Position numbers and translations under genes: made by a program. This document shows, piece after piece, positions 24,201-35,299 of a stretch of DNA of 64,000 bases. Under the pieces are notes generated by a model. It was not told the DNA's origin. It searched no databases and saw only the letters and a program-made list of their open reading frames with translations. Origin of the DNA: Sympetrum striolatum (lineage: Eukaryota > Arthropoda > Insecta > Odonata > Libellulidae); the NCBI GenBank assembly GCA_947579665.1, contig OX388343.1, positions 91,058,254-91,122,253 of the forward strand, read 5' to 3'. How positions within the stretch are numbered: position 1 is the stretch's first letter; each line of letters begins with the position of its first letter.

Positions 24201-26592
24201 CCTGTACGTGCGACATAAACTTTAGAAATTTCTTCATTTTATCAATGTTCTTCAGACCCTCTATCAGTCATGTCATTATTTTCTCTGAAGTTATATCTAA
24301 AATCTCATTCCATAAGTTTCTCTCTCACTCTCTCAGAGCACCTTATATTTCATCTTTGATAGCACATACTTTATCCAACCATACAGTGGTCTATTTATAT
24401 ATTGATTAGCTGAAATGAAAAAAATATCAATGACAGAATAACTTTACTTTCTCTCGCAAGTACCTATGCGTTGATTCACAAAGAAATCGGCGTATCATGC
24501 TACGACGTCGTTCACTTCCAATATTTCGATCATATCTGTTTGGTATAATCCTTTAAAATCTCAGATTCTCGAATTATGGAGTAGATCAGAGCCTTCCTAA
24601 GACAATAAAAGGGGAAAATCCGAAAATGAATAGAGAAACCGAGGGAGAGGAAGGTAGAGAGAAGTATTAAAGGCAAACAGGAGAGCAAGTACATATAGCG
24701 ATGTAGTTAGAGGGGTGGATGTAGCTCAGGCATAAGCGTGCGCAAGGTAGCGAAGCAGAACAGGAAGTGGTGGGCGAGGCAAGGGTGAGTTAGTGCAATG
24801 GGGGCTGCATGGAGGTGTGCGTCGCCGTGGGGGAGTTTAAATTGAGGGGAGAGGCGTGGCGGTGCGTCGGGTCAGCGCGGTCGACACGGAAGATCGACGC
24901 ACGCACGTCGACCGACGCCCATCAGGGCATTTCCATTATTTCTGTCTGCATTCGACTTCCCTTCATCTCGGTCCACGGTCTGGAGACTTCAACGAACGCA
25001 TGTTCCAAATGTATAAGAAGACGTAACCAATTGGTCGATGGGGAGAAATTGGCGATAGCGGTTGGAAAGAGGGTGCGGGTAGAAAAATGGCCATTGCGTC
25101 ATTTCCTGCTTCGTCCTGGATTCTCGTTTCACGGTGATGGATTTTAGCGGTTGCTGCCTTTTTGCCGTTTGATTGCGATTTTCCGATGGTGTTTTCGATA
25201 AGAAAGAACATTATCTTTGCGCGGTTACGCATCGCGACCAAGAAGTAAGACATCATGCGCGTTTTTCAACTCTCTATCACATTGAAATTGTTTCTATGAG
25301 GAAAATTCAACTTAAGTACATTCATATCATTGGAATTTATACATAACTTTTCGAAAAGGTAGTGAGGCCACATTTTTTTCAAGGTTTGTAACTTCTATCA
25401 TAGCCATACATTACATTAACCTTAGATAAGAATATTATTTTTTGCGTTTACATTTCAATCGGTGAAATAATATGACTATAAAACAGATTTCTAATATATT
25501 TTCATCTATTATCATTCATCCGCAAATATTCAGATAAATATAACATTGGCATTAAAATGAAATTCCTTCAGTACATTACTTTTCGATCAAAATAAATAAA
25601 TACGAGCAAATATATCCGTTTTTATTAATTTACGATTTCATCGTATTAACCCAAGGTTATTTTATAAGGCTCTATTATTGTAAGCTGTCTTGTAAGATAC
25701 ATTCCTTGTGTATATATAGCTGATATTCTTTAAAACAGAGAAATCGTACTGTGCCTACGCAGAAAGTAACTCAATTCTTATAATTTATTTTGCCATTATA
25801 ACTCCTTCATTTAATTTTTAAAATACTAACTATTTATCAAATTGAGACGAGAGATAATGAGCCCATAATAGTAATGAATAATGAAGAAGCGAAATCTTTT
25901 AAAAGAACAAAAAAGTCTTATTTCAACCATTTCTTAAATTGTTCAGCGAATTGCATTTTAACTTTATAATCGTATAACTCGTAATACAACTCGTAGAGTC
26001 GAATGAAACGTGTGGTTTTGAGGCATTGAATTCATATTTTTTACTTATTTTTAGAAAATGTGAAAGCAATTGAGAAACTACAACTTAAATCATTTCGAAA
26101 GTATGATTTTACATCAATATATAATGAGGAGCTTTGTCGGTGAGGCTAGGTTAATGTTAGCCTCTTTTCTAACTAACTTCGTATGTTGTTATAATACATG
26201 TAGAAATCGATGAATAAAGGTAGAATCTATGATCTATGAATCTAATCGAAATACGTTGACCACTCATTACGTCATAATCACATTTCGAAGCAAACAGAGA
26301 TCTATTTATCACCTTCCTTAACTTTTACTTTGAATTTCGGCAGAAAGTTTTTTTGAAGTTTCGAATGAGTGGCACCACTTTGAAGAGGACCGCTCACCAG
26401 CACACTCTCACTTTCTATCAGTTCTTCAAAGATACAAAGGTATGTTTCGTTTGCCTCTCCGAGAAGAATTGATGGTTCAAGTGATTATCGTGTCCTCAGA
26501 AGAAATGCTGCGTTATTGTTTGAGAGTTTTCATTTTCACAGAAACGTTTTGATCTTGAATGTTTATTAGATTTTGTGAAAATTTGAGCAAAG
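21264..26592. other. No supported gene; two CpG-richer islets
   Basis: Islets at 23,560-23,790 (GAAGCGATAGCCCGCATTCC, GGGGCGATCGCCCGCATG) and 24,720-25,260 contrast with AT-rich surroundings. At 26383-26436 a 9-bp stem, CTTTGAAGA/TCTTCAAAG, encloses a GC-richer loop. Pyrimidine-rich sequence at 24,300-24,345 is simple. No coding signal recognised. Confidence 0.4.
24720..25260. other. CpG-rich islet, no recognisable gene
   Basis: The stretch around 24840-24940 is packed with CpG and GTCGAC-like words (GTGCGTCGGGTCAGCGCGG, CGACGCACGCACGTCGACCG). Frames are open on both strands (112 codons plus, 97 codons minus), as expected from composition, and neither matches a family I know. It could be a promoter, a first exon or a regulatory element. 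Confidence 0.3.
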
Positions 26593-26600
26593 ATTACGAC

Positions 26601-27514
26601 GAGTGCTTCCCAAGCTTTTTCATACTACCGCTCCCTTACTCCCATAAAACCGCCCACAACCAGCATCTACAAAAAATATTTTCTGTAAGACAAAATTCAA
26701 ATAATAAATAAAAAGTAAAGTAAAAGCTACAATGTTTAAAATGTCCATTAAATAATTATATATAATGCTTAATAACCACCTAGAAACCAGTAAAATTGAG
26801 TAGAAATGGAGGTGTAATCACATGAGGGAAAACCTCTAAAAATGCAGCATTACCTTATTGCAAAAAAAGTAGAACACAGTTAAAGTTCTCCTATGTGGTA
26901 ATTAAGATCTACAATTTATGCCCAAGAATAATAAGAGACTTATTGGATAAAAGAAATAATCTAAATAGAAGGATAAGGTTATTATTCAAAGCGGGGTAAA
27001 AGAACATTTCTTTTTTGAAAACCAAAAACAAACTTTTTATAGAAAGAATGTTATACCTCACTTCTAAAGTCTTATTTATATACCTTTAGATAATAAATAC
27101 CTGCTAGATTAAAGTTATTGTTTCATTTATGAATTATGTATTTTTCTTCTTCATGTCAAACTATATGTAGATCACAAGTCAACAACGCAAAAGTATAACC
27201 CCATGTTATGTAAGGACTGTTCTTTGTTATTTAGTTTATATAACGTCTTTCTTATGCAAATATTGAATGTAAATTTTAACAATTGATAGTCGGACAAGAT
27301 TAAATTATGTAATATTTTGGCTATCTCAAGCATTATACATTCTGTTATATGTTTATTTTATACATTTTTTTGTGAATGATATTTTTGTATAAGATGATTC
27401 ATTGAAATAAATTGAAATTGAAATGAGAAAAAATACTTAGTATCAAGCACCCCTTTGGATTACTACAGCACCCCTATGGGTGCGTTTGCTTAATTCCCAC
27501 CTTGGGAATCTCTG
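26601..27514 (+). mobile_element. Old hAT-like element, both ends preserved
   Basis: The left end GAGTGCTTCCCAAGCTTTTT and the inverted right end CAGAGATTCCCAAGGTGGG (complement of 27496-27514) have the CAG-G-TTCCCAA pattern common at hAT ends. The flanks ATTACGAC (26593-26600) and ATTTAGAC (27515-27522) match at 6 of 8 bases, consistent with a decayed 8-bp duplication. The left subterminal region has the C-rich CCGCTCCCTTACTCCC typical of such ends; the right has CAGCACCCCTATGGGTGC. The 0.9-kb interior is AT-rich with no transposase frame, so it is a non-autonomous or internally deleted copy. Confidence 0.65.
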
Positions 27515-27827
27515 ATTTAGACCATGCATTCAAATTTAGTAATAACAATTTGTAATAAGGAAAGGCAATTTGGTATATCTTGCAGTATATCTTGCAGTAT
27601 ACAGATATATCAGTAAACCAATGAAATAGGATCATATCACATGGTGTGTATGATATTAGCTCATACTATTTCAATTTTGTATTATCATTACATTTTCCTC
27701 CTCCCTTCCAGCCAATTTTCTTTAATTTTATTGATATTTTCATCGTTGTATCTTTTGTCGAATTTTGATACGACAATAGTGTGCAGAATTCAGCAGAGTA
27801 GCTAAGTTACTTTTTAATAATGAAGAA

Positions 27828-27982
27828 ATAGGCTCCCGGATAGTCATGTGGACAGCGCGTTTGCCTTTGGTGCCTTTGGTGCCTTTGGTGAAAGCGGTCC
27901 CGGGTTCGATTCCCGGTGGGTGCCTTTGTGCGAAATGACCTAAGCTGTCGAAGCACTTTTAACAATACTGCTACTACTACTC
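27828..27982 (+). mobile_element. Full-length tRNA-derived SINE, copy A
   Basis: The element starts with a tRNA-like head: acceptor-like GCTCCCG, a degenerate A box (TAGTCATGTGGA) and a near-perfect B box (GGGTTCGATTCCC) followed by CGGTGGGTGCC. A body of about 60 nt follows (TGTGCGAAATGACC, then CTGTCGAAGCACTTTTAACA) and ends in a TAC-rich microsatellite tail. It is bounded by a perfect 13-bp target-site duplication, TAATAATGAAGAA, at 27815-27827 and 27983-27995. Head, body and tail match copy B at 57.5 kb almost base for base. The anticodon-arm region carries three tandem TGCCTTTGG units where copy B has one, an 18-nt expansion. It would be mobilised by a partner LINE. I cannot assign the parental tRNA because the anticodon arm is disrupted. 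Confidence 0.9.
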
Positions 27983-29733
27983 TAATAATGAAGAATCAGA
28001 GTGATGTTTTTGGCAAAAAAGGCATCATTCTAGGAGCGCAATACAAATTTTTGACGACTGCCCTATTATAACCGGCGGACTAGAGATAACTTTTATTTAG
28101 CGGTTAATAGATTCAGATATTTCTGAAGTAATAGCTGGACGGATTATAGTTCATCATACAGAAAGACAAGTAGTGTAGATGTAGTTAATCTCTCTGTCAG
28201 ATATATACTCGGAGCAGAGAATAACAAAGCTAGATTAGTATAGGAGATGAGGAAGCCTAAGATTTTTTCAGTCTGATGGCATTCGCGTGTAACAAGCACT
28301 CGATAAAGAATTGAGATTAAGAGTTGACAATTGGAATTATAGAAGGCGCTCGTTATGAAAGGCGCGAAACACTCCATTGTGGCTCTTGTCCATTGTTTCC
28401 ACACTGTGAGGTGGCGCTTTATAATGAACGTACGTTGCCTAATACCAGCGGTTCCTTCGGCATCTGCGGATGACATATATTGTTCCCGACACCTGCATTG
28501 ACTCTCGCTTTGGAAACATTCGTGCGGAAATCGGTCACGGAACACTCCTCGAGTTTAAAATGGAGGAGGCAAATGTATGCGAATGATATTATGACGAGAG
28601 GTGTGGTCGGAATGAATTATTGCAGACCACGTAATTTTAATGTATGATATCATTGGGTTAGACTCATCAAATGAAACTTTCGAGAGCGAAATACAGGGGC
28701 TCTAAATCGGTTGAGAAAATCTCCCGCGATTCATTTGGTATAAATTATTCCTACACGAGGTCACATGACTACAAAACTTTACAATAATTTTATTTGCGTA
28801 ATGTTGACTTGTAAACACCTTCAAGAATTCCTTTCAATTTCAATATTTTGTTTTACCTTAACAAATTCATAATTTCCATGGTAAAAATTTATTTATTTTT
28901 CTGAAGATTACCAAATTTCTAAATGGTTGATTTATCTAATATTCCATTTATAATAATATTAACGAAATAAACTTTGTTATATTTATATTTGATTATTATT
29001 AATTGAGATAATGTGCGATCTATCCAATTAATTTCACGAGCCTCGAAATAGTTTCGCTCTAATGAATTGAACAGGTCTAGAGAATATAATTTCCCGTTAG
29101 CCCTGGGAAGTTTTCAGGCTGTTTAGGGAAGAGCACGACTAACGCTGTAAAATCTGAATGAGATGACCTTTGGTTTAGAGTCATAAGGCAACGCTCTCTC
29201 ACTCACAGGAAGTGGATGAAAAGGGCGTAACCATTCCAGAATAGAATAGGAAACTCATGAATCAGTTCGAAATTTGTAGGGCTGTGCTTAACCAGTAACC
29301 ATCCCGGATACGGTTAACCGAAAAAGCAAAACACTCCCCTCCTTTTTGAAGGGAAATATGATTATGTGAATGAACTGCCATTCATTTCAGGCGATGCTAA
29401 ACTGAATTATATATCGCAGGATAATACAAGATTAGTTCTCTCCTTCCGATTATCACTTTTCCGTGAAGTAGTAGTTCTATGTATTTAAAGTTGTAATTAT
29501 TTTATGGAGGAATCCCATGAATTTCCTTAGTGATAGTGCATTTGTATATTTTGTCATGTTTATTCTCATCTTTCAGAATTTACTATCGGCAAGTTTGCGC
29601 AAATTTTTCACATCACCCTTCGGTGTTTTCCTAATTTTTTTCCTAAGATTCTCTTAGGTTTTTTTACATCCACAATTCTTCTCATTTTTTTCTCACAATA
29701 TATAATTATAATTGATTTTTTTAATGATTAATA

Positions 29734-29800
29734 ACGATGGGTTTGATGGAAGTGGGGACTTTTAGTCTCAATGCCACCCGAGTAAGAACGATTTATTAAT
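29734..29800 (+). repeat. LINE-like 3' UTR fragment, family F5
   Basis: GATGGAAGTGGGGACTTTTAG, TCTCAATGCCACCCGAGTAA lines up with the copy at 20.4 kb. Pyrimidine-rich sequence with TTCTCATTTTTTTCTC precedes it (29,570-29,700). Confidence 0.4.
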
Positions 29801-32800
29801 TACGTACTTAGCTTTCAAAATTGAATTACGTTAGATGAGCACTTGAAGATATATACTTACTATACTTACTAACACAAATAATTTAGAAATTTATTCTTTA
29901 TAATACGCTATATTTTAAAAAGTACTCAAGATTTTGAAATATCCGAAACAAGGATTTTCTTCTTTGTTACACAATACTGTAACTAATTCGTAATAGGATC
30001 GACTTAATTTTTACTCAACAAAATATGCAACTGAAGAACTTTGCTGGCTCCTCAAAACCTTCATATCGCTAAATAGCAATTAACAGCAGTAACATAATTT
30101 CTGAAATACTTTGGGAATTCAACTTAGGAAGAGGGGCAGGTTTTTGCCCTCGTGTTTTTTGTGACATCTCATAAGCGGTTGTCAGGTGACCACTTATCCA
30201 ACCGGACCTAATACACTTTCACTGGGCGGAAATGACCTACCTAAGTGGATGCGTTTAGAAACCGGCGATGAAATCAAAGGTTCCGCAATTCATCGATCTA
30301 TCAAAAGTTCCGCCTCCATGCCCGAGAGGTTTGAACACTCAGCACGAGAAGGCTTGTGAATGGGCGAGTCCTCCATAGCTTCTGAGTCATATATTTAATA
30401 TTAATTACTAGAAAGTTCATACTAAAGAACTTGCGGAAGCATCGATGAATGAGCTTAATAAATTCATATTAATATTTTCTATACTTATAATGTTGATTGA
30501 GGAAATCTTAGAGGGGTTTTCATTGCTATAATCTAGGAAACATTTAGGAATACTTAAAATAAATGGGATTAGAAGCTAATTAGCGATTTTTGGTATAATT
30601 CCGGGAAAATATGTTTGCAAGACATGTAATTGGTATTTACGCGTTCTCGTGATAACTCAGCCCATCAGGCGATGAGCATGAAATTAAAAAAGAGAGTTAA
30701 ATGCCTGGACAAATATTTTTTAAAACACACTCTTTCCACAAAAAACCGCGATAATTATATTAAAAAGAAATAGATTGTTCCATGTGTAAAGTATCGAGTG
30801 TACACTGTACACTATACACTTGCCGATAAGTAGGTGTGATGTCATCGTAGATGTAGATAGGAAAATATTCTTTCGGTAAGAACAACACAATAACACACGG
30901 CAAAGATGTATCTCACAATTGCGCATTTTATTTGAATACGCTTGAAATCTATTCATGGTAAAATTTCCGGATCATTTGTTTTGATTGCTACATCCGTAGC
31001 ATAAAATTAAATCATTGATCACTCGGCATAATTTTTGACGTACGAAAAAATTATATCAATTTAAAACAGCGATGTATTATATCTAATACATGAGAAGATA
31101 CGGGTGGTATTTATATAATCATTTGAACGTGTACTCCTAATCGATTCAGAATATCTCGTAGTAGTTTACGAAAATACGTAGAAAACAGGAAAAAATTGCC
31201 CGAATTCTAAATAGTTTATGGGACCCATAACCAGGTGGGACAAAATAGTTCCTGTTAACACAGTACGATTGGAAGCTTTGTACAGAACTCAATTGGACAC
31301 GAGGGTGTTTTAACTAGGGTTTCTTACGGGGCAGGATTAATCGCCACTTTTGGAAAGATTATTTCAGAGAAACACTCTTAGGGATTAAAAATAGAAAAGA
31401 GACTAGAAAAACTAAAAGCATTCACTTCAGTGACAAATTTGTTTGATTTTTTTGCCATTCGGGACACAAAGTACACCTGTATTGGCTGCACTTTAGTCTT
31501 CACGGGGCCAAAATCGAGAGACATTATTTTACATAATTTTGGTAGTTTAAAATATATAAATACAAACCATAATATTTGATGGCAGACTGAATGAAGATAC
31601 AAGAATTGACTACAGACGGAAGGTGTTTGATAAAATATCAATACATATCTCGTAGACAAGATTGTCGATTTTGTCACTCCAGTAAATAGCGTTCGCGAGC
31701 TTCGAGATAAAACTAGGAAGCGTTATAAGTAAATAATCACAATAAGGAATACTTATTCTGATGGAGAATTAGAGAATTTGATGACAATTAGGTTTATTAG
31801 GATATTGGTGTTTCAACACCTTCTTCCATACAACACTGTCGGGTTGCAGGGTCATTATGTAATATATTATTAACTAGTTCAAAAAAGATACGTTCCATCA
31901 GACCAAAGTCTGTCGACAAAACGTCGATGGAAAAATATTTTAAGCACAATGTTATATTAAAATAATTTTAGTTGACAGCTCAGAGCTCACCGTAACAATA
32001 TAATCAATACAATATTAAAAATATGCTGAAGAGAGAAACAAAAATGTCAAAGATACCAATAATACATTCCAATTATAAATTATCCAATACGATTCAAAAT
32101 ATGCTTTGCACCAGCCCTCGTGCACCAACGGAATAAAGAAAGACCAGTAGCACCCGGAAAGAGAAATACGCTATTAAAATTCCGCATATTGTTTCGCGAT
32201 GCGACGAAGCAGAGTGCTGGCGCCTGCGACGAAAAGAAAAAACTACGGCGGCGTAAAAGCCACTCTTTATTCCTTTGTTCTTCTTGACCCGACTGTTAAA
32301 GCTCCCAGGGGGAATTGGGAAGAAAAGAAGTCAGGCGGAAGGAAAGCGTAAAGGTAGAAAACGGGAGAAAAAATATCCCGCACATAAATATCTTTGGGGA
32401 GGTGTCGCCGTAGAGGGCCATTGTTCCCTACATGTCCCCTTGTCTTTTGGACCGGTGCGAACCACAGGTGGCTCCACCTGCGACCAAACTTAACGTTATT
32501 CACTTTTCCCTCGGCCCCGAACGGGAAAACAATGAAATATCCCTGAAAGTACCCGTCTCCACATCCTCTCGTTACATGCGGGCTTTTTTAATTAATTTAT
32601 TTTTCTCGAGTTACGCAATGCGGAATAAGTAAGGAAGGTGGGGGCTTATCGACACATCTCGGTTTTAGAGCCAAGAATTTTACTTTTTTTTGGCTTCCTT
32701 TGAGGTCCTTATCTCGTCTGCCCATCGTCGCCTTCTCCGCCTCGCTGACTCTTCGTGGACCCGAAATATTCCTCGGTGTTCTCTAAATGGAATTCATAAT

Positions 32801-33737
32801 CGTGAAACTCATCCCACACCTGGTTAACCGGGGTCCGGATCAGTAAGAATGTGTTTACTGGTGCGAAAAATTAATATCTTATCTAATGAAAACATTTTGG
32901 TGGAAGTTTTCTATATAAATGTAGAATTGCATCGCTCACGCGGTAGATTCGCTTCCTACGTGATTCCGAGATTGATAAAAATGTGATTTCAGAGCGTTCT
33001 TTGAATGATAGGCAAGATTTAGATATGATTATTTAACATTCACGATTCGTTAAACTGCTCTGTGTGTCTTGTTGTTTATTCGAAATGATTGCATCAGGGT
33101 GTACTCGTATATTAAATTAAAAAATCAACCAAATATCTCGATACTTGTATACAATTGAGTGTATTCATTCAAGTAACTCGAATGTAAACAATTAAGTGTT
33201 TTTTCCAATTTTCATATGGAAATTTTAGTAGGTTGAGACTGCTTTGATACATCAACGTACATACATAAATTCGTGTAAATTAGAATATAAAAATAAATAA
33301 TGTCACAATGCCTTCATTTTTTACCTTCTTCGTTAAAAACGATATTAATGAGGACTGCATAAAAATTCATCAATACATATTTATTTTTGAAGATCATTCT
33401 GGACTTGTACTCCGATAACATTGAATTTGCAGCCTGACGGGATCTTCACATACCTAATGCATTTACCAAAGCATTGAGCCGTAACTGAACTATGAGCCAA
33501 AACAAAAAAATCACGTAAGAACGAAGGAGAGCCAAAATTAAGTAAAACTAAACAATCATACATAATTAAACTTCTATCACAAAGTAAATCTGAAATATGT
33601 GGTTAACCACGCAAAAACCAAAGCAAAATTCTTCAAGTGAGTTTTACCGTGTTCATGAGTTCTTTTTGGCTTGGAAGCATAAAGGGAATTGTTCTTTAGG
33701 TAAAGCATTAGTAGTTTTAGTTAAAACCGCGGTGTTG

Positions 33738-33797
33738 CTCGTTGTGTATATGTTGTGTGATATGTTGTATGCGATTGTGGGATATGTTGTGTGCGAA
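33738..33797 (+). repeat. Imperfect tandem GATATGTTGT(A/G)TGCG
   Basis: The words TATGTTGTGTG, ATATGTTGTATGCGATTGTG and ATATGTTGTGTGCG follow one another with a period near 30 bp. It causes two overlapping short open frames that I do not regard as genes. Confidence 0.55.
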
Positions 33798-34466
33798 AGA
33801 AACCACCTACGTACGTATAAATAAACTTGGTCTCTGTCAACGAGTATATATATATTTGTATAAATTTAACTTTTCTCTCTTAACGTTAAGGTACCAAACA
33901 ATAGAAAAGAAGCAAGGGTTGGGAGAATCTCCACAGATGAAGGATTTCACAACTAACCGCTTGGCGCGTGAAAACTCTCACACAAGTAAGGCAGAGAAAA
34001 AAACCTCGAGAGTAAAATAGCCAGAAAGTATTTTTGCAGATTAATAACATAAATTATAAATTATATTTATGAATTAGGTGCGTAAAATATCTGAACAGAA
34101 TAATTAACCAACGATTTGGTCTTCTTCTTTGGTCTATACCTGCATGTTGTAGAGGGCCATGGCAATCTTCCTATCATTGATAATTTAAAAAAACTCTATT
34201 CTTACTTAATTCATAAAAATTTCATACTCATTCCTCTTCTCCTTCCATACAACCCAATGGATTCTAGCAGTTCCTCGACAGTTTGTTAAGTATGATTTTC
34301 TTTCAGAAATATATTAAGTAGAGGGACAGATTTTATAGATATATTATAGTAAATAATTCAGTAGGAAGAGAAGGTATTCTTAATCATAGGTAGGGAAAAA
34401 ATACAAATTTGTTGAGATTTGATGGATTCGTGGATTGCGGAATGCGATTATATATCCGAATGCCGT

Positions 34467-35000
34467 TGTCAATTTAAATTCCGACACACACTCTTCTACA
34501 AATAGTGCAAGTTGGGTTTCACATGATCGGGACTTTCTAAAACCATGCTGGTTCGCGTCGAGGAATCGATTTCTGTCTAAAAATCCCATGAGTGAGCTTG
34601 CGATGATATGTCTCATTACCTTTCCGGATAGCGAAGTTAATAATATGGGTGAAGGAATAATAGTTCTCGGGTCTCCAGCCGGGTGCAGGCTTCGGATAAA
34701 AGCGACGTTCTTCGTTCCTGAAGATGGCCACTAAGGATGTGGCCGAAACGTCGCTTTTATCAGAAGCCTGCACCCGGCTGGAGACCCGAGAACTATTCCT
34801 TCAGCAACTACGCCGGGAAAACAGAGATCTTTTCTAATAATATGGGTCTATAATTTCCTGGGTCCTCCTTTAATCCGCTTTTGTAAACAGTTGTAATATT
34901 AGCTAATTTCCAATTGGTTGGGACCTTACCTTCGTTCACATTACCACATAATAGCCAAAAGACAGATAACGAGTGTCGTGGCAGTTATTCAAAGACTGCT
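34467..35000 (-). mobile_element. CR1/L2-like LINE fragment (RT N-terminal domain), split by a nested insertion
   Basis: On the minus strand the region encodes the finger/palm part of a CR1/L2-clade reverse transcriptase: VNEGKVPTNWKLANITTVYK, SGLKEDPGNYRPI, then, after the 184-bp insertion at 34651-34834, LLTSLSGKVMRHIIASSLM and ANQHGFRKSRSCETQLALF. The block P-NW-(x)n-NYRPI-LTS-GK-HGFR-S-C-TQL is the usual order in this family. Sequence homology fades below about 34470, just before the expected SKAFD motif, so the catalytic part is absent. The upstream boundary is uncertain; an open frame continues to 35295 and may include the endonuclease-RT linker, which I could not recognise. It overlaps in family, but not in region, with the copy at 13.6 kb. 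Confidence 0.82.
34651..34834 (+). mobile_element. Snap-back insertion inside the LINE RT, 13-bp TSD, hammerhead-like loop
   Basis: The insert is flanked by a perfect 13-bp duplication, TAATAATATGGGT, at 34638-34650 and 34835-34847; removing it restores the flanking RT frame. It consists of two inverted arms of about 58 bp (34651-34711 and 34744-34802, only a few differences), a loop of about 32 nt, and a 32-nt unpaired tail (34803-34834, CGCCGGGAAAACAGAG). The loop reads CCTGAAGA, GGCCAC, TAAGGAT, GTGGCC, GAAAC, so a second small stem sits beside the long one. That resembles the order of a type III hammerhead core: GUU, CUGAAGA, stem II, GAAA, stem III. The 8 nt where stem I should be (CTTCGTTC) do not pair. 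No coding potential is present. Confidence 0.8.
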
Positions 35001-35299
35001 TCTATTCGCATAAGAGGATCATGGGATGGCCTTGTGCATCGGATTGAGAACATCGTCCATTTATTCGGAACCCCTCGTTCACATGTGGAGGCTTCGTATT
35101 TTTTTCCATACACGTGCTCGGAAAAACACCAGGACCGAGATACAATCTGCGGTCCTGCATAAGGAATATTCTGTCAGCGATAGACACCGGATGTGTAGCA
35201 ACTACTTCGGGATCGCTCGTAAGAATTTCATAACGGTATAGAAAATTTGAAATTCCGAGTCGAGGCAATAGTGACAGGGATTTCCTCTTAATCAATGCA

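Larger units (their letters stand above)
27996..34379. other. No supported gene apart from F5 at 29.7 kb
   Basis: The 133-codon minus frame at 28144-28545 is the longest here but shows no motif I know. A CpG-richer islet occupies 32,150-32,530. GTGTACACTGTACAC near 30798 is a short palindrome. 31-32 kb is plain AT-rich sequence. Confidence 0.4.

Noticed and set aside
24717..24790. GGATGTAGCTCAGGCATAAGCG, a good A-box-like string, possible tRNA
   Set aside because: No B box (GGTTCGANTCC) follows and no acceptor or T stem can be drawn.
24809..25256. 112-codon plus and 97-codon minus overlapping ORFs
   Set aside because: Open in both directions in a CpG-rich islet and without domain motifs; composition effect.
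34435..34734. 99-codon plus-strand ORF over the LINE fragment
   Set aside because: It is antisense to the recognisable RT on the minus strand and crosses the nested insertion.
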